Source: Dastarcus helophoroides
Taxonomy: Eukaryota > Arthropoda > Insecta > Coleoptera > Bothrideridae
DNA: 64,000 bases
NCBI GenBank assembly: GCA_028583605.1
Contig: CM053334.1
Span: 19,006,618-19,070,617, forward strand
Direction of reading: 5' to 3'
Every line of letters begins with the position of its first letter. Positions within the stretch are counted from its first letter, which is position 1. The notes beneath the pieces were generated by a model that was not told the DNA's origin, did not search any database, and saw nothing but the letters and a program-made list of their open reading frames with translations. Shown in pieces: positions 20,115 to 32,500 of the stretch. The position numbers and the translations under genes are program-made.

Positions 20115-23100
20115 AATTTAACCAAACAATTTTGCCAACGTAATTAAAAATTCAAGAAAACGTCGAAAGATTATGTCAAAAAATTCGAATAAAGCCAACA
20201 TTTTAAGAAAAAAAAAATGAAAAATTGAAATTTATAATTCAAAATTTAAACAAAGCGGACACATTCTACAAATAACGAAAAATTTCCATAATCAAATTTA
20301 AATTTCTCCAGATATTTGCATTTTTCTTGAAATTGTTATTTTTCATTTCAAAATTTTAGTTGTCATCTAAAAATTTTCACTTTTACCTCAAAATGTCAAC
20401 CTTTTTTTTCAACATATCCGACACAAAGTCAAATATACGGGTTTAAGGTCGAGTGACGAGAGCCTGTGCGTTCAAAAAGATATTAATTTACTCTTTGTAA
20501 ATCGCATGATGAACCAATAAAGATATGGAAGAGGGAAATAGAACGACAATATAATAAAAATAATAATATTTTCTGCCTGAGCTAAGTTTGCGATTTTAGA
20601 GATAAAAAATCTTTGCTTAAGGCTTAGGGGCATTAAAGATTTTGTATATTTTTTTAAAAATATTTCAAAAGTTCAAGGAACATTCCAGTTTTCCCCAACT
20701 CATTTTGAATCCAATTTTCCCCATTTCTAGTCGTATATTTACTGCTGCAGTAAGCGGTAAAGTAACTAATGTTTAATTTTTAAAAACTAATAAATAAGAA
20801 ACGAAAAAATTAGCCCCTAAATTTTCTGAAAATTGTGACGTCGATCAGATGCTAATAGCAAGAGGACTTACGCGCTACTTTCGAAGAAAAAAATCCAAAT
20901 CATCCTCTGAGCTTCGAGGGCACATAATTCTCGTAATCACTGCGAGTTCTAACGGCGCGAACTTAACGACAAAAAAAAAATCGCGAAAATCCGTTCACAT
21001 TTTCCGCGACGTTTGTGCGGCGCGTGAAAGTTGGTTTAAACAGCGCCGATGTTTGTAAGCGAATGGTTCGCTTTATTTAGGTTACAATGAAGTTTCTACA
21101 GAGCCATACCACCGCTTGAAAAAGTCGAGCGTGTTGTAGTGTTAAACAAAGAGAACGACTGACGTACCGTTAATAGAAAATCGAAGGAAAATGGAAAAAA
21201 AATCGCTGGTTTGGGTCCTCCTGGTGCTTGCATGATTTTTCAGGAATAAATCGTGAATTGAGGTGGCTTAGAATTTCGAGAAAAATTTCTTTTTTCGTAA
21301 ATACTGATGGAAACTAATAAGAATGTTTACGAGAATTTATTGAATTCTGGCCGATTTTTCGCTCGCGTGATTTGGTGAACATTTTCAACATTTCGTGTCA
21401 ATCAAAGTAGGATTTCAGCTGGATGATTGTCAAAATCGTTGACTGAATATATTCAGTGAACGTCGAAAGTGAGGAAATCACTTTGAAGTGTCGAAAAAAA
21501 ATCTCATTAAATTCGATCGGTTGCTTAAATTGGGGAATGTGTGCACAGCGGCAACTTTGGAATTTCAGAAATTAAATATTTAATTCAACGCCCATATTTA
21601 CAATGAAAAAAAAAATAAAACTGAGCTACGAACCAATTTTCAATTAAATTGCTTAATATTAAGGCAATTCAGATCTTTTTTTTTGGCGTCAAGGATAACC
21701 TAATTCCTCTTTTTTTATACAACTGTGTATTAGCTTGCAAATCTATGGTTAGACCTTTTTTGAAGCAGTAATTTGTATCGTGGTTTGCATCTCAAAATTT
21801 CTAATTACAAACTAGGCAACTTACATTGCACTGACCTGTATCGCTGGTTCAAGTATAGCGTGCGTGGTTTAGCTGAGGCCGGAACTAGTAATACAGATTT
21901 GTGCAATGTAAGTTGCCTAGTTTCTAATTAATGGAATACAATAAACCACTATTCGTAATCGAAAACAGAACACAAAGCTCCTCAAAATAAAAAAAATTAT
22001 ACTAAAAATGATTTTGGATGCAACATGTGAAGTTTATGCAATCATAGGCCGAGGGTTATCTGGGCAGCAGCATTTTACAAGATAATTCAACAAAGGTTCA
22101 AGACGACAGAATTTGTCATCTTCCTCGTTACTCGCACGCCATTAGTCACGTTTATTTTGAGAATGGATTTTCAAGACTAATAATCGCGTTTGTTGTTCTT
22201 AAAAAGCTTTTACTTGTTTAATTACGTTATCTTTTCATCAAAATTTATCTCTGTAAAAAAAAGTGGAAACTCCCTTATTTCCAGAGTAGATTTCCCAGCA
22301 AAAAACCCATCGTAAAGAATCATCTGGATTATTTTTTTATTTTGCTGCCGCAGATTCAAACATTCGTGTAATTATTTGTTGATTTTCAGATAAATGATAT
22401 CGTCGAGGTGTAGCTAAACTAGTTTTAACAAAATTTACTAGTTGATAATATCAGTAAATAAACAATCGTCTTTTACAAAAAATAGATAGATGATACAACT
22501 CGAGTGATTCAAAGTAAATGATGAGACTATCTATTTTAAATCGCGTGCGACTTTTTTACTGTAAAACTAGATAACTAAATTTACGTAATTCTGGAGCGAT
22601 GCTCGCTTCCTTACCTGCTAATTTTTAACTTCCAGAATCTAAGTTGTTCTGCTGAAGTAAGCAACATTTGTCAACAGCGTCAAATTTCGGGAACGATTTA
22701 AAATTAATCTTTTGACAAATTAAACAATTCGACAACTGGTACAAACAATTTGAGGTTAATTTATTTCGAGTGGATTTGCATTATCGTTTCTACTTTTTTC
22801 TAAATATGTTTCCAAAATTAAACGTTTTCCCCAAATGTTGGCGTTTTCAAAAATCTTGACAGTTTACTTTTTTGATTTTCGAAAGTGACGAGAGCCGGTG
22901 CGTTCAATAAGTCATGAAATCTGTTCTTCACAATGAGTTGGAAGACTACTTCTAAAAATATCGTATGTGCCAAGATATGGAGAAAGAAATAGTATCATAA
23001 TTTAATAATATTCGTCTGTTTAACCCAAGACTTTTAAGAGTTAAAAATTCTTTGCTTAAGCGTTTACATTACAAGTTTTGTAATTTTTTAATGCTTTGGA

Positions 23101-23150
23101 AATTCAAGAAACAGATTTTTTTTCACGTCTAATTTTACCATGATTTAAAT
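20115..23150. other. Gene-free region between two satellite blocks
   Basis: No supported coding region. It contains a small inverted-repeat element (21809-21923) and minus-strand copies of the dispersed 'ggttctcgt' motif at about 20452 and 22884. The frame at 20849-21058 has no recognisable domain. Confidence 0.5.
21809..21923. mobile_element. 115-bp MITE-like element with 22-bp perfect terminal inverted repeats
   Basis: The ends AAACTAGGCAACTTACATTG (21809 on) and its reverse complement (ending 21923) match over 22 bases. They are flanked by CTAATTAC (21801-21808) and CTAATTAA (21924-21931), a 7-of-8 match that looks like an 8-bp target-site duplication as made by hAT-type transposases. The 71-base interior has no coding capacity. 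The superfamily is inferred from duplication length only. Confidence 0.75.
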
Positions 23151-23440
23151 TTTCCTTAGCAATTTCGAATTTTTTCTACGACATTAACGTTTCCCAAAAT
23201 TGTGAATTTTTTTAAAAATTTCGAATTTTTCCAAAAGTTCGAATTTTTTCCAAAAAGTTCAAAATTTTCCCTAAAATTTAAAATTGTTCCCGAAAGTTTC
23301 TATTTAACATAAAAAAATAAAATGTTTTCCAAAAGTTGGAATTTCTGCCAAAAGTTCGAATTTTCCCAAAAGTTCGAATTTTTCCCAAAAGTTCGAATTT
23401 TTCCCATAGGTTCGAATTTTTCCCAAAGCTTTAAATGTTT

Positions 23441-23887
23441 TTTTTTTCAATTTATTTAACATTTCTTCGGCCCAGTCTGGAAATATTTAAATTTTTATGG
23501 TTTGTTGACAATTTTCTAAACAATTTTTGAAATGCGACTACGTGATATTTAAATTTATTGAAAACGTCACTTCATGACAGTTTACAAATTAAGAGGTTAG
23601 TTTATTTTACATAGAATAGGGAGACCAAAAATTTAGATGTGGAAAAAATTTTTTTTTTGATAAATTAGGAAAATATAAAAAATACATAAAAAAGGTTGTA
23701 GCACTGGACATCGATGTTTCGCTCTCATTTGAGCTCGGTCAATAAGGGTCTACCATGAAGAATAAACCTTTAAATGTTTTGTTTTTTTCAATTTGTTTAA
23801 CATTTCTTCGGCCCAGTTTGGAAATGTTAAACAAATTGAAAAAAAAAACATAATATTTCCGGTCAATAAGGGTCTACCATGAACTTT
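23441..23887 (-). mobile_element. Penelope-like fragment(s) inserted in the satellite
   Basis: The segment at 23441-23760 is a reverse-complement relative of 32370-32695, including the tract starting GCACTGGACATCGATGTTTC, which is a hammerhead 3' half on the minus strand. A second, shorter copy follows (23765-23887) with a 24-bp hairpin. Satellite sequence CTTTAAATGTTT is present on both sides, consistent with a target-site duplication of about ten bases. The hammerhead is broken: the expected CTGACGA reads TTGACCGA and its stem-I partner is lost. Confidence 0.75.
23782..23845. repeat. 24-bp perfect hairpin, 16-nt loop
   Basis: Positions 23782-23805 pair fully with 23822-23845 (core CAATTTGTTTAACATTT). 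The loop reads CTTCGGCCCAGTTTGG. The same single arm with 'cggcccagt.tgg' occurs unpaired at 23450-23475 and, inverted, at 32660-32690, so the hairpin arose here by an inverted duplication of the element end. Confidence 0.9.
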
Positions 23888-26800
23888 AAATGTTTCTCAA
23901 AATTTCGAATTTTTCCCAAAAGTTCGAATTTTTCCCAAAAGTTCGAATTTTTCCCAAAAGTTCGAATTTTGCCCAAAATTTAGAATTTTTGCCAAAAGAT
24001 TTAAATTTACCGAAAAATGAAATTTTTCCCAAAAGTACGAATTTTTCCCAAAAGTTCGAATTTTTCCCAAAAGTTCGAATTTTGCCCAAAATTTAGAATT
24101 TTTGCCAAAAGATTTAAATTTAACGAAAAATGAAATTTTTCCCAAAAGTACGAATTTTTTCCCAAAAGTTAGAATTTTGCTCAAATTTTGGATGTTTCTC
24201 AAAAGATTGATTTTTTCCCTAATGTTAATTTTTTTTGAAAATTTCGAATTTTTACCGAAATTCAAAATTTTTCCTGAAAGGTTGAATGTTTTCCATAAAT
24301 TTTGCATTTTTTCCGATTTTAATCTTCCCCAAAATTTCGATTTTTTTCAAAGTTTAAGTTTCTCTTAAAGGTTCGAATGTTCCCAAAGGTTCGAATTTTT
24401 TCCAAAAGTTTAGATTTTTACCAAAACTTTAAACTTTTCCCAATTTTTGTAATTTATCCCATAAGTTCGAATTTTCTCCCAAAAGTTAGAATTTTTCCCA
24501 AAACTTGGAATTTTTGCTGAAAGATCTGAATTTTAGACAGTTCGAATTTTTTCCAAGTATCAAAGCTTTCAATTTTTCTCAAAAGTTCAAATTTTGTCCC
24601 AAAAGTTCGAATTTGTCCCGAAAATTTAGATTTTTACCAAAGCTTTAAATGTTTCTCTAAATTTCTAATTTTTCCCATAAGATCGAATTTTTTCCCAAAA
24701 GTTCGAATTTTTCCCATAAGTTAGAATTTTTTCCCAAAAGTTCGAATTTTCCCCAAAACTTGAATTTTTGCTGAAAGATTCGAATTTTAGAAAGTTCAAA
24801 ATTTTCCCAAGTTTGGATTTTTATCAAAGCTTTAAATTTTTCCCATAAGTTCGAATTTTTTCCCAAAAGTTCTAATTTTCCCCAAAATTTGGAATTTTTG
24901 CCGAAAGGTGTAAATTTAGCGAAAAATTAGATTTTTCCCATAAATTCGAATTTTTTTCCCAAAAGTTTGAATTTTTCCCAAGTTCGAATTAGTCTCAAAA
25001 ATTTAGATTTTTACCAAAGCTTTAAATGTTTCTCGAAATTTCTAATTTTTCCGTAAGTTCGAATTTAGATTTAAATTTAACGAAAAATCAAATTTTTCCC
25101 AATAGTACCAATTTTTTCCCAAAAGTTCGAATTTTTCTCAAAATGTTGAATGTTTCCCAAAAGATTGTTTTTTTCCCTGATCACATTTTTTTGAAAATTT
25201 CGAATTTTTACCAAAATTCGAAATATTTCCTGAAAGGTTGAATGTTTTCCAAAATTTTGCATTTTTTCCGATTTTAGTCTTCCCCAAAATTTGGATTTTT
25301 CTCAAAGTTCAAGTTTCTCCCAAAGGTTCGAATATTCCCAAAAGATCGAATTTTTCTCGAAAGTTTACATTTTTACCAAAGCTTTAAATTTTTGCCAAAT
25401 TTTTTAATTTTCCCATAAGTTCGAATTTTTTTCCCAAATGTTCAAATTTTCCTCAAAACTTGGAATTTTTGATGAGATTTGAATTCTAGGAAGTTCGAAT
25501 TTTTTTCAAGTTTGGATTTTTATCAAAGCTTTAAATTTTTTCCATAAGTTCGAATTTTTTCCCAAAAGTTCTGATTTTCCCCCAAAAGTTCTAATTTTCC
25601 CCATAATTTGGAATTTTTGCCAAAATATTTAAATTTAGTGAAAAATTAAATTTTTTCCAAAAGTTCGAATTTTTTTCCCAAAAGTTCAAATTTTTTCCCA
25701 AAAGTTCGATTTTTTCCCAAAAATTTGGATTTTTACCAAAGCTTTAAAAGTTTTTCACAATTTCTAATTTTCCCATAAGTTCGAATTTTTTCCCAAAAGT
25801 TTGAATTTTTCCCAAAAATTTAGATTTTTACCAAAGCTTTACATGTTTCTCAAAATTTCTAATTTTTTCCATAAGTTCGAATTTTTTCCAAAAGTTTAGA
25901 TTTTTACCAAAGCTTTAAATTTTTCCAAATTTTTTCCCACAAGTTCGAATCATTTCCCAAAAGTTCGAATTTTCCCTAAAACTTGGAATTTTTGCTGAAG
26001 CATCTGAATTTTAGACAGTTCGAATTTTTCCAAAGTTTGGATCTATCAAAGCTTTCAATTTTTCTCAAAAGTTCAAATTTTGTCCAAAAAGTTCGAATTT
26101 TTCCCGAAAATTTAGATTTTTACCAAAGCTTTAAATGTTTCTCAAAATTTCTAATTTTTCCCATAAGATCGAATTTTTTCCCAAAAGTTCGAATTTTTCC
26201 CATAAGTTCGAATTTTTTCCCAAAAGTTCGAATTTTCCCCAAAACTTGAAATTTTTGCTGAAAGACTTGAATTTTTGAAAGTTTGACTTTTTCTCAAGTT
26301 TGGATGTTTATGAAAGCTTTAAATTTTTCCCATAAGTTCGAATTTTTTCCCAAAAGTTCTTATTTTTCCCAAAAGTTCTAATTTTCCCCAAAATTTGGAA
26401 TTTTTGCCGAAAGATTTAAATTTAGTGAAAAATTAAATTTTTCCCAAAAGTTCCAATTTTTTTCCCAAAAGTTCAAATTTTTTCCCAAAAGTTCAAATTT
26501 TTTACCAAGAGTTTGAAATTTTCCCAAAAATTTAGATTTTTACCAAAGCACTAAATGTTTCTCAAAATTTCTAATTTTTCCCATGAGTTCGAATTTTTTC
26601 CAAAAGTTTAGATTTTTACAAAAGCTTCAAATTTTCCCAAATTTATCCAAAGTTCGAATTATTTCCCAAAAGTTCGAATTTTTCTCATAAGTTCGAATTT
26701 TTTCCCAAAAGTTCTAATTTTCCCCAAAACTTGAAATTTTTGCTGAAAGACTTGAATTTTTGAAAGTTTGAATTTTTCTCAAGTTTGGATGTTTATGAAA

Positions 26801-28679
26801 GCTTTAAATTTTTCCCATAAGTTCGAATTTTTTCCCAAAAGTTCTTATTTTCCCCATAATTTGAAATTTTTGCCGAAAGATTTAAATTCATTGAAAAATT
26901 AAATTTTTCCCAAAAGTTCGAATTTTTTCCCAAAAGTTCGAATTTTTTCCCAAAAGTTCGAATTTTTTCCCAAAAGTTCTAATTTATCCCAAAAATTTAG
27001 ATTTTTACCAAAGCTCTAAATGCTGCTTAAAATTCCTAATTTTTTTCCATAAGTTCGAGTTTTTTCCCAAGTTCGAATTTTTCCCACAAATTCGAATTTT
27101 TCCCAAAAGTTCGAATTTTCCCCAAAACTTGAAATTTTTGCTGAAAGATTTGAGTTTTAGAAAGTTCGAATGTTTTCCAAGTTTGGATTTTTATCAAAGC
27201 TTTAAATTTTTCCCATAACTTCGAATTTTTTCCCAAAAGTTCTAATTTTCCCCAAAATTTGGAATTTTTGGCGAAAGATTTAAATTTTTCCCAAAAGTTC
27301 GAATTTTTTTCCCCAAAGTTAAAATTTTTTCCCAAAAGTTCGAATTTTTCCCCAAAATTTAGATTTTTACCAAAGCTCTAGATGTTTCTCAAAATTTCTA
27401 ATTTTTTCCATAAGTTCGAATTATTCCTAAAATTTGGAATTTTTGTCGAAAGATTTAAATTTAGCTAAAATTTGAATTTTTCCCAAAAGTTCGAGTTTTT
27501 TGTTTTTTCCAAAATACTCAATTTCTTCCGAAAGTTCACATTTTACCCAAAAGTTCCAATTTTTTTCAAAATTATAGTGGTTTCTCAAAAATTTAAATCT
27601 TTAACAAAATTTCGAGTTTTTCCTATAAATGTTCGAATTTTTTCCCAAAGGTTCTAATTTTCCCCAAATTTGGAATTTTTGCCGAAAGATTTAAATTTAG
27701 CAAAAAATTAAATTTTTCCCAAAAGTTCGAATTTTTTCCTAAAAGTTCAAATTTTTTCCCAAAAGTTCAAATTTTTTCACAAAAGATCGAATTTTTCCCA
27801 AAAATTTAGATTTTTATCAAAGCTTTAAATGTTTCTCAAAATTTCTAATTCTTCCCATAAGTTCGAATTTTTCCCAAAAGTTCTAATTTTCCCCAAAATT
27901 TGGAATTTTTGCCGAAAGATTTAAATTTACCGAAAAATTAAATTTTTCCCGAAAGTTCGAATTTTTTTCCCAGAAATTTAAATTTTTACCAAAGCTTTAA
28001 ATGTTTCTTAAAATTTCTATTTTTTTCCCATAAGTTCGAATTTTTTTCCCATAAGTTCGAATTTGTTTCCCAAAAGTTTGAATTTTTTCCCAAAAGTTCA
28101 AATTTTTTCCACAATTTTGAATTTTTGCCAAAAGATTTAAATTTAGCTAAAAATTAAATTTTTCTTAAAAGTTTCAGTTTTTTGTTTTTTCCAAAATACT
28201 CAATTTCTTCCAAAAGTTCACCTTTTACCCAAAAGTTCCAATTTTTTCCAAAATTTTAGTTATTCCCAAAAATTTAAATGTTTAACAAAATTTCGAAATT
28301 TTTCTACAAATGTTCGAATTTTTTCCCAAAAGCCCGAATTTTCCCAAAGATTTGAAATTTTTGGAGTGTTAATTTTAGCCAAAAATCAAATTTTTCCCAA
28401 AAGTTCGAATTTCACCCAAAAGTTCGAATTTTTCCCAAAATTTTAGATTTTTCCTAAATGATTTTCTTCACTGAAGTTCAAATTTGTCTGAAAATTTCCA
28501 ATCTTTCCTAAAACTTCGAATTTTCTCCCAAACGTTCAAATTTTTCCCAAAAGATCAAAATGTTTCCAAAAGTTCCATTTTTTTCCAAAATTCTGGGTAC
28601 TTTTCAATTTTAATCTTTCCCAAAATTCGGATTTTCGAAATTTTAACCCTGAAATTATCATTTTATTTTCGAAATTTCG

Positions 28680-29594
28680 AGCTTCCCTGATAATTTATAA
28701 ATTAAAATTTAAATATTGTTAACTTTTCTTTATTTGATACAAGTTAATTAATGCACATTTGAAAATTGAGGCGTATTTTTATGCAAATAGAATCCGGATT
28801 TTATTGCAATGGCGACATTCGTTAGTTTGCAAGAATTCTCTTTAACTTTGATTGTTACGACTAGAGGTTCCTGGTTGATACTCAAAAATCAAAAAAAAGT
28901 TAAATATTTCACGTCAGCGACCGTGGTTAAACAAGTTTTGACACTTATCAGCAAAGAAATTGCTTATTTAAGATTATGAATTCGTAAAAGGGCACAAAAT
29001 TGAGGCGACCACGTATGAGGCAGGGGCGAATATTGAGAGCCGCTTTAACCGTCGACAAAATTAGGTCCTTTTTGAAGCTATCAGAATTCCCTCAGTTACG
29101 TAATATTACACACACTTTAATTATCAATCATCCTTGTTTTGCCCGAGCAACAATTAAAATTAATTTCTTTAATTCAGCCTTATTTGTTCAGCGTTTCGTC
29201 ATAAAAAAATTCCGGCACATCTATTTTTGAAGCAGCCGTAAACATTTTTATTATTTGCGAAAAGATTACACCTTGCGACAACGCTCTCCTTCCAATCGGA
29301 AAATTATAACAAATACACCGCCAATTGAAAAAAAGCTGCAGTTAAAGGGCAAGATAAAAGCGAAGTTTGATAACGTTTTTCGCAAATGAACGGAAACTCG
29401 CGTTTCGATTCAATCGCGATGCGGACGCCAACGAGCATTTGAGAAAAAAAATAAGAAGATTGCCCAACTTTGGTCTTGACCCTACGTATGATCTCTCGAG
29501 AAAGGGGAATCTGCGTTTTATCGAAGATTAACAGCAGAAGTTGAAATTAGTCAGATTTCGGTGTCGTCGGTGGAAATATACTCGATTCATTAGG
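28680..29594. other. Upstream region of the sugar-transporter gene
   Basis: Sequence between the satellite block and the proposed start codon at 29595. It is no longer repetitive after about 28700. The segment 29280-29594 is the likely 5' UTR and promoter, but I can point to no convincing TATA or initiator element. Confidence 0.4.
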
Positions 29595-32500
29595 ATGACT
29601 GTGGAAAGTGTTGGGGTCGGCGGAGTTCGCGGCCGAAAAATTCGAAAACCGGTTAAGAAACAGGTGAGTTACTGGTACCCAAACTCTGAATGAGAACAAT
29701 TTACGTTATCAAAAAAAAAAACACGTGAATTTGGCAATTTTGCTCATTTTGTCAAGCCTTCGACTATCTTTTTTATTTGTGGTAGCAATTTAATAAATGT
29801 GTTAATAGTAATAATAATAATAATAAATTACGTAATGGCGAAAAAATGTGTGTACCTGACGTGCGATATCCAAATACATCAAGGACGGACCGCGACTTAC
29901 CTTACATTTTTCCGATTTTCATTCTGACCATAGATGAAAAAACATCGAACACGGTTGGTTCGATCCAAGGAAACACAGAACAATTCTGATTTAATTTCCT
30001 AACAAACATGTTAGGTTATGGAACATTATAGAAGAAGTATCAAGGGCACAAAAATTTCCTTATCTAACGTGTTCCCGTCATTTTTTTGGCATGTTCATGT
30101 TTTTTTGAAACTGTCGGCTTTTGTTACAATTTCGATGTTTTTTTTTGAAAAATTCGACTTGTTTTAAATATTTAGATTTTTTTTCAACGTTTCTGCTTTT
30201 TGACCATTTCGATTTTTTTTTGAAAATTGTGTCTTTTTTGGAGATTTTGACTCTTTTGAAAACATTGTCGTTGTTGAGATTGTCGGCTTTTTTGACACTT
30301 TTAATGTCTTTTTAAAAATGTCTCGAATTTTTTTTAGCAATTTCGACGTTTTTTGGAAAATTCAAAATTGAAAATTTTGATTTTTTTCCGAAAATTTTAA
30401 TTTTCTGACAGTTTAGATGTTTCTATGAAAATTTTGAACTTTTTTCAAACTTTTGTCTTTTCTGACAATTTTGATTTTTTTTTCAAAATTTCGACCCTTT
30501 TGACAATTTCGATTTTTTTTCAAATCTCGACTTGTTTTGACAACTTCGATGAACTTGTCTCCTGAAACCAAGAAAGTTTAATAACACAACAAAGGTTGCT
30601 CTGACGCGTTTCGACAGCCAAGCTGTCATCTTCAGAGAGAAACTGACACCTTGGCTGTCGAAACGTGTTAGAGCAGTCTTTGTTGTGTTTTTAATCTTTC
30701 TTGGATTCAGGGGACAAGTTTTGTATTTCAATTTTTGAAGATAACCAAGGACCAAAAGACAATTTCGATGTCTTTTTTTTGAAAATCTCAACTTATTTTA
30801 ACAATTTAGAGATTTTCTCAAAATTTTCGCTCTTTGACAACTTCGATGTTTTCCATTTTTTTGAAAATGTCTGCTTTTTTGACACTTTTAATGTTTTTAT
30901 TTTGAAAATTCAATATTTTTTTAAACAATTTCGATGTTTTTTAAAAACTCCAAACTTCTTTTGACAATTTCGATATTTCATTAAAAACTTCTTATTTTCT
31001 GGGAAATTTGATATTATTCTGAAAATTTCGAATTAAACTTTCTTTGAAAAACTGGTTTTTTTTAAGGTCGATTTTTTCAAATTTTTCCAAAATTCCGCTT
31101 CTTTCAAAATTTCGACCTTTTTCTAAATATTGACTTTTTTCAAAGCAACGCCGGGAAAATTAAAGGAAAACAGTTTATGCGAAAAAGCCAAATAAAAAAC
31201 GAAAAAAGAAAAAAAAGGAAAATCTGCAAAAAAAAAAAGAAAAGCATTTCAGTAAATACAGCGAGGAAAATAGAATTAAATTCGAACCACGTGCTTTTAT
31301 ATTTGCGGATTCTATATTAGCTTATTAATAAATAAACGCTAATTAATAATGTTGCTGTTAATCTTAATAAATTGCATAACGTAATCGCATATGAGCATCC
31401 GTTTTTATTAAATAAACCATACGATCGCGAATTCTAAAAATGTTTACCACTTTATCTGCGATATTAACTTTAAAATTAAAATAAAACACGCAGAGCTTAC
31501 GAAAATATTCAACCGATTATAAAACAATGGTTCACAATTAAAAGTTCCTAAAAATAGGGACGGATTTTTATGCAAACAATGTTAAACAAAATAAGGGCAG
31601 AATTTCTCTCAAACTTACGATTTGGTTCTAAAGGGGAGCTAAAAGGGGAAAATCGCACTGTAAGTAAATATTAGGACGAATTTATATGCAAATTGAGCTT
31701 GAATTTCAATCCAGAACGAAATAGGAAATAAGAATTGGGACGGATTTATATGCAACTTTAGCTTAACATTTACGTCCTTAAATCTCAGCCCGTGACGATC
31801 CCTTGGACTTCCCTCGTGAGAAAACAGAACATGAAGCATACAAATCACTTTTTTGGAACAAAGTAGGGCGGACTTGTATGCAAATTGCAAAATTTGGTCT
31901 AAAAAGAAGAAATCGTGATAAATTTAGGAGATATTTGTGTGCAAATTCAACTTAAATTTTAGAACGACGAGCGTTCAGAACGACGAGCGTTCAGAACGAC
32001 GAACGTTCAGAACGACGAACGTTCAGAACGACGAACGTTCAGAACGACGAAAGTTCAGAACGACGAACGTTCAGAACGACGAAGGCTCAGGGTGACGAAG
32101 TTTCAGAACGACGAAGGTTCAGAACGACGAACGTTCAACGACGAACGTTCATATTCTTCAAGGTAGACCCTTATTGACCCTTAATGCCGGAAGGGGTATT
32201 AACCCTCGGAGTAGTTGTTTCTTGTGGATCGAGCTTCAAATATTTAAATTTTTAACACAGTAAATTGATGATGAAACGTCTATTCATGTTAAAGTTTCTT
32301 TATTTTTCTTTTTTATATTTTAAATTTTTTTTATTTTTAAGTATTTCTTCTTCATTGTTCTCTTTCCATGTTATGCGCTGCTGACGAGCTCAAATGAGAG
32401 CGAAACATCGATGTCCAGTGCTACAATCTTTTTTGTGTATTTTTTTATATTTTCCTAATTATCAAAAAAACAAATTTTTATTTTTTCCGTATCTAATTTT

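Larger units (their letters stand above)
23155..28660. repeat. AT-rich satellite, second block of the TTCGAATTTTTCCCAAAAG family
   Basis: About 5.5 kb, same unit and same orientation as the 16-20 kb block. Higher-order structure is clear: longer units with ...GGAATTTTTGCCGAAAGAT..., ...TTAGATTTTTACCAAAGCTT and ...AAATGTTTCTCAAAATTTC recur every few hundred bases between 23.9 and 28.1 kb. It is interrupted by a Penelope-like insertion at 23441-23887. Confidence 0.95.
30115..31145. repeat. Degenerate AT-rich array (TTTTGAAAATTTCGACTTTT-like)
   Basis: About 1 kb of diverged units with TTTGACAATTTCGATGTTTT and TTTGAAAATTTCGACTTTT, in intron 1 of the transporter gene. It shares AATTTCGA with the other AT-rich arrays. 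It is interrupted by an inverted Penelope-like fragment at 30545-30742. Confidence 0.8.
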
